From: Caballeronia sordidicola
GTDB lineage: Bacteria; Pseudomonadota; Gammaproteobacteria; Burkholderiales; Burkholderiaceae
NCBI RefSeq assembly: GCF_002220365.1
Contig: NZ_MTHB01000262.1
Location: forward strand, 114,198-178,197
Direction: 5' to 3'
DNA: 64,000 nucleotides
Shown here piece by piece: positions 43,184 through 52,562 of this stretch. Under the pieces are notes generated by a model. That model was not told the DNA's origin, searched no databases, and worked only from the letters and a program-made list of their open reading frames with translations. A program made the translations under genes and the position numbers. Each line of letters opens with the position of its first letter. Position 1 is the stretch's first letter.

Positions 43184-44614
43184 TCAGGTTCCCTTGTGAT
43201 AACCATCGTTCAGGGTATGCAGGAACGCGATGATGTCTTTCATCTCCTGGTCTGTCATCGCGGGCTTGTCGCCGAACTTGCGGTCGAACGGTGCATCCGT
43301 CACGTCGATGTTCGCGTGGAACTTCGCCGGCAGATCGTCGTACTTGTTGACCTTGCCGTCGACGCCCTTCGGATAGAACTTCTGCGGCGCGGTATTGCGG
43401 TCGTTGTAGAACGACATGACGTCGTCGAGCGAATGATAGACGCCGTTATGGAAGAACACCTGCCGAGTAGCTGCGTTCCGGAGCGTGGGCGTGAGGAACA
43501 TGCCGCAATACTGCGTCTGGTCCTTTATGTCGTCGCGGAAGGGGCCGCACACGCCCATGTCGTAGAACTTCGGATCGTGGTTGACAGCAAGCGTGGTGTT
43601 GCGCGGTACGCCGAGCGCTTCATACTGGTAGTCGGTGAACATCGGCGGCACACCGTCGGAACCAGGCTTGGACAAATGGCAACCGGCGCAGTTGGCCTTG
43701 TCGGGATCGTTGAAGAGACGCAAGCCATGCAGCTCCGCCTGCGACAGGCGTGCCTTGCCCTCGAGCCAATAGTCGTACTTGCTCGAGTACGGATGAAAGG
43801 ACTGCTCTTCGATCTGGTAGCGCGCAATCGCGAACATGGCCTCGGAAACGGTGAGGTCTGTGCTCTGGAAAATATGCGGGCCGAACAACTTCGTGAAATC
43901 GTCCTTGTACGCGGTGCGCTGCAATTTTGCGGCGACATCGGCTTCGCTGGTGTTGGCCATTTCCACGGGGTTGAGCATCGGGCCAGACGCTTGAGCTTGC
44001 AGCGTGTCCGCGCGGCCGTCCCAGAAGAAACCGCCTTGCGGCACCATGGCCGGCGCAGCGGGCGCTACGCCCGCGTTCTTTTGCGCCTTGGCGGTTCCTG
44101 CAGCTTGCGAGGCGAGGGCAGCGAAATCCGGCGGGGCTTCGGCTTCTCCCGCATCCGGGCCAATGCTGAAGTTAGGCTGCAGGTACAAATACATCAGTGA
44201 AGGCGGCGGCCGGTAGCCTTCCAGATTCATGTGCGGTCCGCCCAGCTGCACGGACAGTTTGTTCGGAGGGCCGTAGGCGTGGTCCGGGCTGTGGCAGGAC
44301 GCACACGACTGTTTCCCGGATCCGGACAGCGACTCGTCAAAGAATATCTTCTGGCCGAGTTGCGCGACCGCGCTCAACGGCGCAACCGGCGGACGGGACA
44401 GTACGACAGGATTCGGATTGGCACCCGTCAAATCTTCGACGATGGCGCCCACGCGGGCCGGTGCTTGCGAAGGGAAGGCGACAGCCCAAGCGCTGAATGC
44501 GACAGCGCCAAGAACCACGGCGGCAATGCACCCGAGCAAGATGTGTTGCGGGCGAGGAAAGCTTGGCTTCTCGCCGGCGTTAGGCGTGACCGGAGGTATG
44601 ACGGTGTGCGACAT
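43184..44614 (-). CDS. Di-haem cytochrome c peroxidase / MauG-family protein
   Basis: A 476-residue protein anchored by one N-terminal hydrophobic helix (ILLGCIAAVVLGAVAFSAW). Two haem c sites are seen, CASCH and CAGCH, and the family segments GQKIFFDESLSGSG and FHNGVYHSLDDV. Such enzymes reduce peroxide or modify proteins in the periplasm. ATG 44614 (MSHTVIPP) is chosen over a longer frame because the membrane anchor then lies near the start. It follows the phosphoesterase gene by 117 bases, with a terminator in between, so it probably has its own promoter. Confidence 0.86.
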   Translation of the reverse strand: MSHTVIPPVTPNAGEKPSFPRPQHILLGCIAAVVLGAVAFSAWAVAFPSQAPARVGAIVEDLTGANPNPVVLSRPPVAPLSAVAQLGQKIFFDESLSGSGKQSCASCHSPDHAYGPPNKLSVQLGGPHMNLEGYRPPPSLMYLYLQPNFSIGPDAGEAEAPPDFAALASQAAGTAKAQKNAGVAPAAPAMVPQGGFFWDGRADTLQAQASGPMLNPVEMANTSEADVAAKLQRTAYKDDFTKLFGPHIFQSTDLTVSEAMFAIARYQIEEQSFHPYSSKYDYWLEGKARLSQAELHGLRLFNDPDKANCAGCHLSKPGSDGVPPMFTDYQYEALGVPRNTTLAVNHDPKFYDMGVCGPFRDDIKDQTQYCGMFLTPTLRNAATRQVFFHNGVYHSLDDVMSFYNDRNTAPQKFYPKGVDGKVNKYDDLPAKFHANIDVTDAPFDRKFGDKPAMTDQEMKDIIAFLHTLNDGYHKGT

Positions 44615-44641
44615 GTTAACCAGGAAGCAGAGGCAGCATCG

Positions 44642-44673
44642 AAAAAACGCCGCCGGCCAATGGCTCGGCGGCG
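44642..44673 (-). terminator. Intrinsic terminator after the phosphoesterase gene
   Basis: CGCCGCC (44648-44654) pairs with GGCGGCG (44667-44673). On the minus strand the stem is followed by six T (44642-44647 as A on the plus strand). It lies 58 bases after the phosphoesterase stop and just before the peroxidase start, separating the two transcripts. Confidence 0.7.
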
Positions 44674-44731
44674 ACGTGACAAGAACATCAAAGTCTGCGT
44701 CAGTGATCCGACGCAGGCGATCAGGCAACCA

Positions 44732-46414
44732 TCAGATGGCGGGAACCGATGCGACCGGCGTACCCAGGTTCGGATCGACGAACAGCGTCGGGTTGTTACC
44801 CGCACCGCTGAAGTTGAACATGCCGTTGATGCTGCCGGCAGTTGCGTCAAACGCACCGCCGCCGAGACGCGCGCCGTTGAGCCAGTTGTCTTCAATGAAC
44901 CGCACCACCGAAGCCTGGCTGATCTGCGTATGGTCCACGTAGTTCACCTTCGCCCACGGCGAGATCACGATGAACGGAATACGCGTGCCCGGACCGCAGC
45001 GGCCGTTCACCGGCGCGCCCTTCACGCCCAGCGGGGCCGTCGCCGTACCGCACGTGCCGGCGCCATTCACCTGGTCGGCAATCGCGTCGAACGATGACGA
45101 TGTCGGGACTGCGTAGGCATGGTCGTACCAGCCGTCCGAGTCATCCCACGCCACGATCACAGCGGTGCTCGCCCAATCCGGCTGCTGCTGCAAGAAGTTG
45201 ACGATCTTCGCGGTGAAAGCTTGCTCGTCGAGCGGATCCGAGTAGCCTGCGTGACCATCCTGGAACGCCGGCGCCTTGATAAAGCTGACGGACGGATAGT
45301 TGCCGGCCTTGACGGTGGCGAAGAAGTCGTCGGTGTCGTACTGGTGGTTCGCCGGTTCCGGCGTCTTGCCGTCCGCTTCGAGCGACAAGCCGATCACTGC
45401 CGTCGAGCTCGGACGTGCATGCGTCGGGTTAGCCGTCGATGCGAAATACTGGAACCAGTTGTGGTGCGGGACATAGTCGGCGGTCGCCTGACCCACCACC
45501 GGCGACAACGTGCTGCGCTTGCAACCCGTCGTACCGTTGCTGTTCACGGTCGTCAGGTTGAAGCCGCCCATGAAGCCGCCCCACGAGATGTTGCTGGCGT
45601 TCAGCAAGTCACCGATGTTCTTGGCGGCCAGCAGCGCGGTGTCGGTCGTGCTCGAGCAAGTGTCGTTGGCCGGATCAACGTCGTTGATCAGCGTGAAGCC
45701 GCCCTGGCCGTCGTTCACGTAGTACGAACCCGTGGCCGTCGCGCTGACCGGGCCCGTGCTGAACTTGACCGGCGTCAGGCCGTTGGTCTGACCCGACACG
45801 ACTTCGAGTGCGCCCGGCGTGGACGGACCGTAGGTGGACGTGTACGCGTTGTCGCTCATGGCGAACTTCTGCGCGTAGTTCCAGAGGGCGCCGACCGTGT
45901 TGCCGTCGTAGTAGCCCATGACCTGGCCAGCGGTGCCGAATGCGCCTGCGCCGCCTGCTGTGCCCTTACCCGTGTACTTCGGAAAGAGGTCGGCTGCGCC
46001 GTTGTCGTAGGCGTGTTGTTCAGCCGTATACGCGTGGTTCTGGTCGGCCGTCGCGGCTTGCGTGCGGTCCAGGCGGAACGGATTGGCTGCTGCCGTGCCG
46101 TTGAGCTGGTTCGTGAAGTTGGGGTTGGCCGTCAGCAAGGTGCCGCTAAGACCATTCACTGCCGGCGTGCCCGCTGCCGGTGTAAACGCCGGCTCGCCTG
46201 CCGGGTTCGCTGCGTTCGGATAGGTAGCGAAGTAGTGGTCGAACGAGACGTTCTCGTTATAGATCACGACTACGTGCTTGATGGGGGTAGCCGTCGCCAA
46301 CCGGTTCTGAGCGGATTGCGACGAGTTGCTGCTGTTGCTGCTACCGCCGCAGGCATATAGGCCGATAGCCATTGCTGCAGTGGGTACGCCAACCATTAAG
46401 GCTCGACGAAACAT
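44732..46414 (-). CDS. Secreted phosphoesterase (acid phosphatase AcpA / phospholipase C family)
   Basis: A 560-residue exported protein. A signal peptide with a lipobox-like GLYACGGSS suggests a lipoprotein. The catalytic entry motif IYNENVSFDHYFATYP is that of the AcpA/phospholipase C phosphoesterase family; later WDDSDGWYDHAY supplies metal-binding Asp and His residues. It would release phosphate from monoesters or phospholipids in the periplasm or outside. It lies between PhoX and a transport cluster ending in a phosphodiesterase, and a possible Pho box is upstream, so a phosphate-acquisition role is likely. Confidence 0.87.
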   Translation of the reverse strand: MFRRALMVGVPTAAMAIGLYACGGSSNSSNSSQSAQNRLATATPIKHVVVIYNENVSFDHYFATYPNAANPAGEPAFTPAAGTPAVNGLSGTLLTANPNFTNQLNGTAAANPFRLDRTQAATADQNHAYTAEQHAYDNGAADLFPKYTGKGTAGGAGAFGTAGQVMGYYDGNTVGALWNYAQKFAMSDNAYTSTYGPSTPGALEVVSGQTNGLTPVKFSTGPVSATATGSYYVNDGQGGFTLINDVDPANDTCSSTTDTALLAAKNIGDLLNASNISWGGFMGGFNLTTVNSNGTTGCKRSTLSPVVGQATADYVPHHNWFQYFASTANPTHARPSSTAVIGLSLEADGKTPEPANHQYDTDDFFATVKAGNYPSVSFIKAPAFQDGHAGYSDPLDEQAFTAKIVNFLQQQPDWASTAVIVAWDDSDGWYDHAYAVPTSSSFDAIADQVNGAGTCGTATAPLGVKGAPVNGRCGPGTRIPFIVISPWAKVNYVDHTQISQASVVRFIEDNWLNGARLGGGAFDATAGSINGMFNFSGAGNNPTLFVDPNLGTPVASVPAI

Positions 46415-46576
46415 GTGTGAAGCTCCGATGTCGTTGTTGTTTCAGTGCTTGTGTGGCCGCGTGGCCTTAGGGACGGGTGCGGACTAGGATGCGGACTATT
46501 CCAAGACCTTTCTTTCGATCCGAGCGCATTGGAACACTTGCGTATGAACCCTAAAAGACGGTCTGCTTTCGCTGGG

Positions 46577-46594
46577 GTTACATGGAAATAACAA
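46577..46594 (-). promoter_or_regulatory. Possible Pho box upstream of the secreted phosphoesterase
   Basis: On the minus strand TTGTTATTTCCATGTAAC aligns with the CTGTCAT-N4-CTGTCAC consensus at ten of fourteen half-site bases, with the right spacing. It is about 165 bases before the start at 46414. It is weaker than the phoX box and could be chance. The rest of the 405-base gap (46415-46819) shows only the LacI operator. Confidence 0.4.
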
Positions 46595-46784
46595 GCAGAA
46601 AGAGTCGGTAAGGTTGAACGTCGAAGTCCGTTACGGGCTGGCTCTTCAACGCCTGTGGCCTGAGCGCTCGTCCGGCTGTTTGATGGCAAGGCTTTTTTAA
46701 GCGCATGGAAAGCGTCGCGCGGACCCCACGGTAATGAGTCGCGCGCTTTCACGCGGACGTCACAGAGCGCTTCGATAATCGCTG

Positions 46785-46800
46785 CTGTAAACGTTTTCAG
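46785..46800. promoter_or_regulatory. LacI-type operator before the lacI-family gene
   Basis: CTGTAAACGTTTTCAG is a 16-bp palindrome with one mismatched pair and the AAACGTTT core with central CG typical of LacI-family sites. It ends 19 bases before ATG 46820, so the regulator would repress its own operon. Confidence 0.7.
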
Positions 46801-46819
46801 TGAATTCTTGCCACCGCCC

Positions 46820-47875
46820 ATGCACTCCACCATCAAGGACGTTGCCGCGCATTCGGGCGTCTCTATCGCTACCGTGTCGCGTGCGCTCAACGCACCGCAA
46901 TTGCTCAATGTGGAGACGCTCGCCAAGGTGCGCGAGTCGATCGAAACGCTCGACTTCATGCCCAGTGCACGAGGCCGCCAGCTTCGCGGCGTGCGCACGC
47001 GGCTGGTCGGCGTGGTCGTGCCGACACTGGCCAATCCCGTCTTCGCCGAGTCGCTGCAGGGCATTGATGAAGCGGCATCCGCCAGTGACTACCGCCTGAT
47101 GCTGATGACCACAGCGTATGACAGCAAGCGTGAGCGCCGCGCGATCGAGACCTTGCGCGAGCAACGCGTGGACGGTCTGATCGCCACGGTGGCGGACGCC
47201 GAATCCAACCCCTTGCTGAACGAACTGGATCGCATCGGCTTGCCTTATGTGCTGGCGCATAACGACACGGCGTATCGCGAGGCGGTGTCCGTCGATAACC
47301 GGCGGGCGGCGCGTGACGGCGTGTGTGCGTTGTTGCAGCGCGGGCATCGGCGCATCCTGATGCTGGCGGGTCCGTTCGCGGAATCTGACCGCGCACGCTT
47401 GCGGTATCGCGGCTACGAAGACGCGATGCTCGATGCCGGTCTCACTCCGCATGCGCCCCTCGAACTCGATTTCAACGCGGAAGATTTGCCGCCTTCGCTG
47501 CTCGCCCCTCTCTCCGATCCCGCTCGCCGGCCCACTGCGCTTTTCTGCAGCAACGACCGCCTGGCGATGATCGTGATACGCGGTTTGCGGCATGCGGGTT
47601 TGTCCGTGCCGCACGATATTTCGGTGCTTGGCTTCGACGGCATTCCGCTTGGCGAGTGGTTATCGACAGCGCTGTCCAGCGTCGCCACGCCGAACCGCGA
47701 GATTGGCCGGTGCGCTTGGCTTCATCTCGCCAAGCAGCTTGGCCTGCCCGGCGACACCACCAGTGGCCCCATTCCGTTCAAGTTGCCTCATAGCGTAAGA
47801 ACCGGCGCGACCATCGCGCCATTGATCGATCCTGCGGCCACAACGGCCTTCCTCGTATCGGAGAATCCTGCATGA
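46820..47875 (+). CDS. LacI-family transcriptional regulator of the ABC/phosphodiesterase operon
   Basis: A 351-residue regulator. Residues 1-50 are the LacI helix-turn-helix and hinge (TIKDVAAHSGVSIATVSRAL, then LNVETLAKV); the rest is a periplasmic-binding-protein-like sensor (VGVVVPTLANPVFAES). A TTG four codons upstream is possible, but the ATG gives the usual LacI start. Its stop overlaps the start of the binding-protein gene (ATGA), so the regulator and importer are made together. The inducer is probably the imported compound or its hydrolysis product. Confidence 0.9.
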   Translation: MHSTIKDVAAHSGVSIATVSRALNAPQLLNVETLAKVRESIETLDFMPSARGRQLRGVRTRLVGVVVPTLANPVFAESLQGIDEAASASDYRLMLMTTAYDSKRERRAIETLREQRVDGLIATVADAESNPLLNELDRIGLPYVLAHNDTAYREAVSVDNRRAARDGVCALLQRGHRRILMLAGPFAESDRARLRYRGYEDAMLDAGLTPHAPLELDFNAEDLPPSLLAPLSDPARRPTALFCSNDRLAMIVIRGLRHAGLSVPHDISVLGFDGIPLGEWLSTALSSVATPNREIGRCAWLHLAKQLGLPGDTTSGPIPFKLPHSVRTGATIAPLIDPAATTAFLVSENPA

Positions 47876-48897
47876 AAATCCGTCATGTCCTGGCTTCGCT
47901 GCTTGCAGTGACTGCTACCTTCTGCGCGGCTGGCGCGGCGTATGCAGACAACGCCGCCGACAGCACCGCGATCTGCTACAACTGTCCGCCGGAATGGGCG
48001 GACTGGGCGAGCCAGATTGCTGCCATCCAGAAGCAGACCGGCATTCGCGTGCCGTTCGATAACAAGAACTCCGGCCAGGCTATCGCGCAGATGATGGCCG
48101 AGCAAAAGAGCCCGATTGCCGACGTGGTGTATCTCGGCGTTTCATCGGCGTTCCAGGCCAAAGACAAGGGTTTGATTCAACCGTACAAACCCGCGAATTG
48201 GAACGATATCCCGGCCGGCATGAAGGATCCCAACGGCTACTGGTTCGCGATCCATTCGGGCACGCTGGGCTTTTTCGTGAACAAGGACGCGCTCGACGGC
48301 AAGCCCGTTCCGCGTTCGTGGGCGGACTTGTTGAAGCCGGAATACAAGGGCATGGTCGGTTATCTTGATCCGTCGTCGGCCTTCGTGGGATACGCGGGCG
48401 CGGTGGCCGTGAACCAGGCGCTTGGCGGCACGCTCGATAACTTCAAGCCAGGTCTCGACTGGTTCGAGAAGATGAAGGCCAACGCGCCGATCGTGCCGAA
48501 GCAGACCGCGTATGCCCGCGTGATGTCCGGCGAGATTCCGATCCTGCTCGACTATGACTTCGACGCGTATCGTGCGAAGTACAAGGATCACGCGAACGTT
48601 GAGTTCGTGATTCCGAAGGAAGGCACGATCGTCGTGCCGTATGTGATGAGCCTCGTGAAGGGCGCACCGCATCAGGTGAACGGCGAGAAGGTGCTGGATT
48701 TCGTGCTGTCGGATGAAGGCCAGCGCTTGTGGGCGAACGCGTATTTGCGACCGGTGCGTGGGGGAACATTGCCGCCTGACGTAGCCGCCAAGTTCCTGCC
48801 GGCGTCGGAATATGCGCGCGCCAAGGATGTCGACTTCGCGAAGATGGCCGCCAAGCAGGGCGCGTTCGGCGAAGAGTATTTGCGCGTCATGCACTGA
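47872..48897 (+). CDS. ABC importer periplasmic binding protein (iron/phosphonate/phosphodiester type)
   Basis: A 341-residue exported protein with a signal peptide (residues 1-24, ending GAAYA). The mature domain is of the SBP_bac_1/6 type (WASQIAAIQKQTGIRVPF, then DVVYLGVSSAFQAKDKG), as in AfuA/PotD-like proteins. The C-rich start ICYNCPPEW is unusual for the family. The operon ends with a GpdQ-like phosphodiesterase, so a phosphodiester such as a glycerophosphodiester is the likely ligand; iron or a phosphonate cannot be excluded. Confidence 0.85.
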   Translation: MKIRHVLASLLAVTATFCAAGAAYADNAADSTAICYNCPPEWADWASQIAAIQKQTGIRVPFDNKNSGQAIAQMMAEQKSPIADVVYLGVSSAFQAKDKGLIQPYKPANWNDIPAGMKDPNGYWFAIHSGTLGFFVNKDALDGKPVPRSWADLLKPEYKGMVGYLDPSSAFVGYAGAVAVNQALGGTLDNFKPGLDWFEKMKANAPIVPKQTAYARVMSGEIPILLDYDFDAYRAKYKDHANVEFVIPKEGTIVVPYVMSLVKGAPHQVNGEKVLDFVLSDEGQRLWANAYLRPVRGGTLPPDVAAKFLPASEYARAKDVDFAKMAAKQGAFGEEYLRVMH

Positions 48898-48907
48898 TTT
48901 TCCAACG

Positions 48908-49732
48908 ATGCAAGATTCCACTTTCTCCACCCGCACGCGGGTCTTCCTGCTGGCACCCGCGCTGGCCGTGTTCTGCGCGTTCTGGCTGCTGCCGCTGGTC
49001 GCGTTGCTGCAAGCCAGCGCGGTGCCAAATGCGTTCACCGCGTATCGCGAGGTCCTGACCAACTCGCGTTATCTGCATAGCTTGCTCGCGACGATTGCGT
49101 TGTCGCTGGCAGTCACAGCGGCGACGCTGGTGTTGTCGACAATCGCCGGTTTGTTTCTCGCCCGCCGCGAGTTGCCGGCCAAGCGATTGCTGGTCGCGCT
49201 GCTCACGTTTCCGCTCGCGTTTCCCGGCGTGGTGGTGGGGTTCATGGTGATCATGCTGGCCGGGCGCCAAGGGTTGGTCGGCGCCATTTCCTTACGGCTG
49301 ACGGGCGATCGCTGGGTGTTCGCGTATTCACTCAGCGGCTTGTTCCTCGGTTATCTGTATTTTTCGATTCCGCGCGTGATCGTTACGGTCATGGCAGCTG
49401 CTACGAAGCTCGATGCCTCGCTGGAGGAAGCGGCGCGCTCGTTGGGGGCATCGCCGTGGCGCATTTTCATAGACGTGGTCATGCCGGCGTTGATGCCTGC
49501 ACTGATCGCGGCGGGCGCCGTGTGTTTTGCTACCGCGATGGGTGCTTTCGGCACTGCGTTCACGCTCGCCACCGACCTCGACGTATTGCCGATGACCATC
49601 TATACCGAGTTCACGCTGAACGCGAATCTTGCGACGGCAGCGGCGTTGTCGATCGTGCTCGGCCTCGTTACCTGGGCAGTGCTGGCGGTTGCTCGCAGCC
49701 TCACCGGCGCGACTGTCGCCGCTACCGCGTGA
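48908..49732 (+). CDS. ABC transporter permease, first of the pair
   Basis: A 274-residue inner-membrane protein with six hydrophobic helices of the binding-protein-dependent transport family. The coupling motif is EEAARSLGASPWRIFIDV. It begins 10 bases after the binding-protein gene. The type is that of the AfuB/PhnU/PotB group, with a separate second permease encoded next. Confidence 0.88.
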   Translation: MQDSTFSTRTRVFLLAPALAVFCAFWLLPLVALLQASAVPNAFTAYREVLTNSRYLHSLLATIALSLAVTAATLVLSTIAGLFLARRELPAKRLLVALLTFPLAFPGVVVGFMVIMLAGRQGLVGAISLRLTGDRWVFAYSLSGLFLGYLYFSIPRVIVTVMAAATKLDASLEEAARSLGASPWRIFIDVVMPALMPALIAAGAVCFATAMGAFGTAFTLATDLDVLPMTIYTEFTLNANLATAAALSIVLGLVTWAVLAVARSLTGATVAATA

Positions 49733-49740
49733 GGACGCCG

Positions 49741-50637
49741 ATGCCTGAGTTCCTGAGACCGCGTCGTCTGCTCGTTGCGGGGCAATTACTGCTGACACTT
49801 GCGCTGGTCGCGTTCATGGTCGTGCCCGTGGTGATGTCGGTGATGGCCGGATTGACCGTCAACTATTTTCGCGGTGTGTCGAGTGGACTGACGCTCAAGT
49901 GGCTCGATCAAGTGTGGGCGATGTATCAGGGTTCGGTCTGGTTATCGATTGAGATCGCGCTTGCAACGCTCGCCATCACGCTCGCCATTGGCGTGCCCGC
50001 AGCGTACGCGTTGGCACGAAGCAATACGCGCTGGGCGCGTTTTGTCGAAGAACTGCTTGTCCTGCCTATCGCACTGCCGGGACTCGCCACGGCACTGGCG
50101 TTGTTGTCCGTGTATGGCGGCTGGAGTGCTTTTCGCTCGAGCATGTGGTTCATCGTCGCCGGGCATGTGGTCTTCACCTTGCCATTCATGGTTCGCTCGG
50201 TTGCCGCCGTCTGCGCGGGTACGGACCTGCGGACCATGGAGGAAGGCGCGACGAGTCTGGGCGCGTCGTTTGCGCAGCGCTTCCTGACGATCGTGCTGCC
50301 GAATGCGCGGCCTGGCATTGTTGCCGGCGCGCTCGCGGTGCTGACTTTGTCGATAGGCGAATTCAACCTGACGTGGATGCTGCATACACCCGACACCAAG
50401 ACACTGCCGGTCGGACTCGCCGATGCCTATGCGTCCATGCGTCTTGAAGTCGGCAGCGCGTACACCATTCTGTTCTTGCTGATGACCTTGCCATTGCTGA
50501 TTGCGATGCAGTGGCTGGGCGTCGATCCGGCAGGCGCGCAGAGTTCCCGCGCCGCAGCAAAACGCAAGCGCGCGTTGTCGCGAAGTAGCGCTCCCGGGCA
50601 GCAACCCCTCACCCACCCTGTAGAGACTGCACGATGA
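49741..50637 (+). CDS. ABC transporter permease, second of the pair
   Basis: A 298-residue inner-membrane protein with six hydrophobic helices and the coupling motif EEGATSLGASFAQRFL. ATG 49741 (MPEFLRPRR) is chosen; a long in-frame extension upstream covers the previous permease gene in another frame and is not coding. Its stop overlaps the ATPase start (ATGA). Confidence 0.88.
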   Translation: MPEFLRPRRLLVAGQLLLTLALVAFMVVPVVMSVMAGLTVNYFRGVSSGLTLKWLDQVWAMYQGSVWLSIEIALATLAITLAIGVPAAYALARSNTRWARFVEELLVLPIALPGLATALALLSVYGGWSAFRSSMWFIVAGHVVFTLPFMVRSVAAVCAGTDLRTMEEGATSLGASFAQRFLTIVLPNARPGIVAGALAVLTLSIGEFNLTWMLHTPDTKTLPVGLADAYASMRLEVGSAYTILFLLMTLPLLIAMQWLGVDPAGAQSSRAAAKRKRALSRSSAPGQQPLTHPVETAR

Positions 50638-51692
50638 GACTCGAAGCTGTTCCCGTCACCCTCAGCCGTTGCGCGAAAACGTTTCGCGGGCAGCGTGTGC
50701 TCGAACCCGTCGATCTCAGCATCGAACCTGGCGAGACGCTGGTGCTGCTTGGACCGTCCGGTTGTGGCAAGACCACTACGCTGCGCTTGATCGCGGGGCT
50801 GGAAAAGCCCGATGCCGGCGGGCGCGTGAGTTTCGGCGCCGACGATGTCACGGCATTGCCTATCGAGCGTCGTCAGGTCGGCATGGTGTTTCAGAACTAC
50901 GCGCTATTTCCCAATCTCACCGTGCGTGGCAACGTGGGTTACGGCTTGCGGATCCAGAAGGTGGAGGCGTCGGCGGCGCGTCGCCGCGTGGATGAATTGC
51001 TCGAGATGACCGAGCTGACCGCGCACGCAGACAAGCCGATCACCGAATTGTCCGGCGGCCAGCGCCAGCGCGTTGCACTGGCTCGCGCACTGGCGCCGAG
51101 GCCGCGTGTATTGTTGCTCGATGAACCGCTGACCGCACTCGATGCCCGTCTGCGCGAAACCTTGCGTGCCGAGATGAATGCGTTGCTGCGCGAACTTCGT
51201 GTGACCAGCATCTACGTCACGCACGACCAGTCCGAAGCGATGGCGCTTGCTGACAGGATCGTGGTGATGAGCGCCGGGCGCATTGAGCAATGCGGCACGC
51301 CACGCGAGATTTATTATCAGCCAGCGAGCCGCGCGGTGGCGCAATTCATTGGCACATTGAATCGGGTGGCGGGCGAATGTCGTGATAACGCATTCGTCAC
51401 GCTTGGCGGTACGATTAGCGTGACGGGACTGGTCGCGCAATTGCGTGCGCGGGATGGCGCGCGGTCGGAGATTTTCTTCCGGCCCGAAGATGCCGTGCTT
51501 GTCGATCCGCAGGCTGCGCAGTTGCGCGGCGCGGTGGAGTCGGCGCTGTTTTTGGGTGAACGCACCCGCTTGAAAATCAGGGACGCGGCGCCGGATGCAT
51601 TGATTGTCGATGTGCCCGGCCGTGTGGAACTGGCCGAGGGAACGGCCGTGGGGATATCGGTGCGCGACGAGGGCTGGGTCGCGCTGCACTGA
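50634..51692 (+). CDS. ABC transporter ATPase (PotA/FbpC type)
   Basis: A 352-residue ATPase with Walker A GPSGCGKTT, signature LSGGQRQRV, Walker B LLLDEPLTALD and switch THDQSEAM, then a C-terminal TOBE domain (FFRPEDAVLVDP). It starts in the stop codon of the preceding permease. It powers the importer of this LacI-controlled operon. Confidence 0.9.
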   Translation: MRLEAVPVTLSRCAKTFRGQRVLEPVDLSIEPGETLVLLGPSGCGKTTTLRLIAGLEKPDAGGRVSFGADDVTALPIERRQVGMVFQNYALFPNLTVRGNVGYGLRIQKVEASAARRRVDELLEMTELTAHADKPITELSGGQRQRVALARALAPRPRVLLLDEPLTALDARLRETLRAEMNALLRELRVTSIYVTHDQSEAMALADRIVVMSAGRIEQCGTPREIYYQPASRAVAQFIGTLNRVAGECRDNAFVTLGGTISVTGLVAQLRARDGARSEIFFRPEDAVLVDPQAAQLRGAVESALFLGERTRLKIRDAAPDALIVDVPGRVELAEGTAVGISVRDEGWVALH

Positions 51693-51724
51693 CCCCCTCG
51701 CTTCAGATCAAACAAGGAGATGCC

Positions 51725-52558
51725 ATGCTGCTCGCTCAAATCACCGATTTGCATATCAAGCTTCCCGGTGTGCTTGCGTATAAGAAAGTCGATACAGCAG
51801 CCTGTCTGCGTGCCTGTGTCGAGCGTCTGAACGCATTGAGCCCGCGTCCGGACGCTGTGCTGGTGACGGGCGATCTGGTGGATTTTGGAACCGTCGATGA
51901 ATACCGGCATCTGGCGGCGTGTCTGAAGCCGTTGGACATTCCGGTGTATCTGATGGTCGGGAATCACGACGATCGCGCGGCATTGCGCGAGGTTTTCGAT
52001 GCGGGGTATCTGCACGAAAGCGGTACCGGCAGCGACTTCGTGCAATACGCGTTCGATCTGCAAGATACACGGGTCATCGCGCTGGATTCGCAGAAACCGG
52101 GGGAAAGCCCAGGTACGTTATGCGACGCGCGTCTTGCCTGGCTCGAGCATCAATTGGCGGCCGCTGACGGTCGCCCGGTGATTGTCGCGTTGCACCATCC
52201 GCCGTTTGCTACCGGTATCGGGCATATGGACGACATGGCGCTTGACGTGCAGGCCGCGTCGAAGCTCGAAGCGCTGATTTCGCGGTATCCGAATGTCGAA
52301 CGCGTTTTGTGCGGACATGTGCATCGGCCGGTGCATAGGCGCTTCGCGGGAACGATCGCTTCTATCGCGCCGTCGACCGCGCATCAGGTGGTGCTTGATC
52401 TGCATGTCGATGCACCGTCGGCGTTCGTGCTCGAGCCGGGTGCGTTTGCCTTGCACTATTGGACGGAGGGCGTGGGGCTCGTGTCGCATCATGAGTATGT
52501 CGAGCAGTTCGACGGCCCGTATCCATTTTTCGATGACGACGGGGCGTTGGTCGACTAA
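51725..52558 (+). CDS. GpdQ-like metallo-phosphodiesterase
   Basis: A 277-residue calcineurin-type phosphoesterase. All family metal ligands are visible: Asp8 and His10 (TDLH), Asp50 (GDLVD), Asn80-His81 (GNHD), then HHPPF and CGHVHRP. The closest well-known enzyme is the glycerophosphodiesterase GpdQ; cyclic-nucleotide phosphodiesterases share the fold. It has no signal peptide, so it acts in the cytoplasm on the imported compound. It is the last gene of the LacI-regulated operon, 32 bases after the ATPase, and ends 4 bases from the convergent sensor kinase. Confidence 0.87.
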   Translation: MLLAQITDLHIKLPGVLAYKKVDTAACLRACVERLNALSPRPDAVLVTGDLVDFGTVDEYRHLAACLKPLDIPVYLMVGNHDDRAALREVFDAGYLHESGTGSDFVQYAFDLQDTRVIALDSQKPGESPGTLCDARLAWLEHQLAAADGRPVIVALHHPPFATGIGHMDDMALDVQAASKLEALISRYPNVERVLCGHVHRPVHRRFAGTIASIAPSTAHQVVLDLHVDAPSAFVLEPGAFALHYWTEGVGLVSHHEYVEQFDGPYPFFDDDGALVD

Positions 52559-52562
52559 GGGC

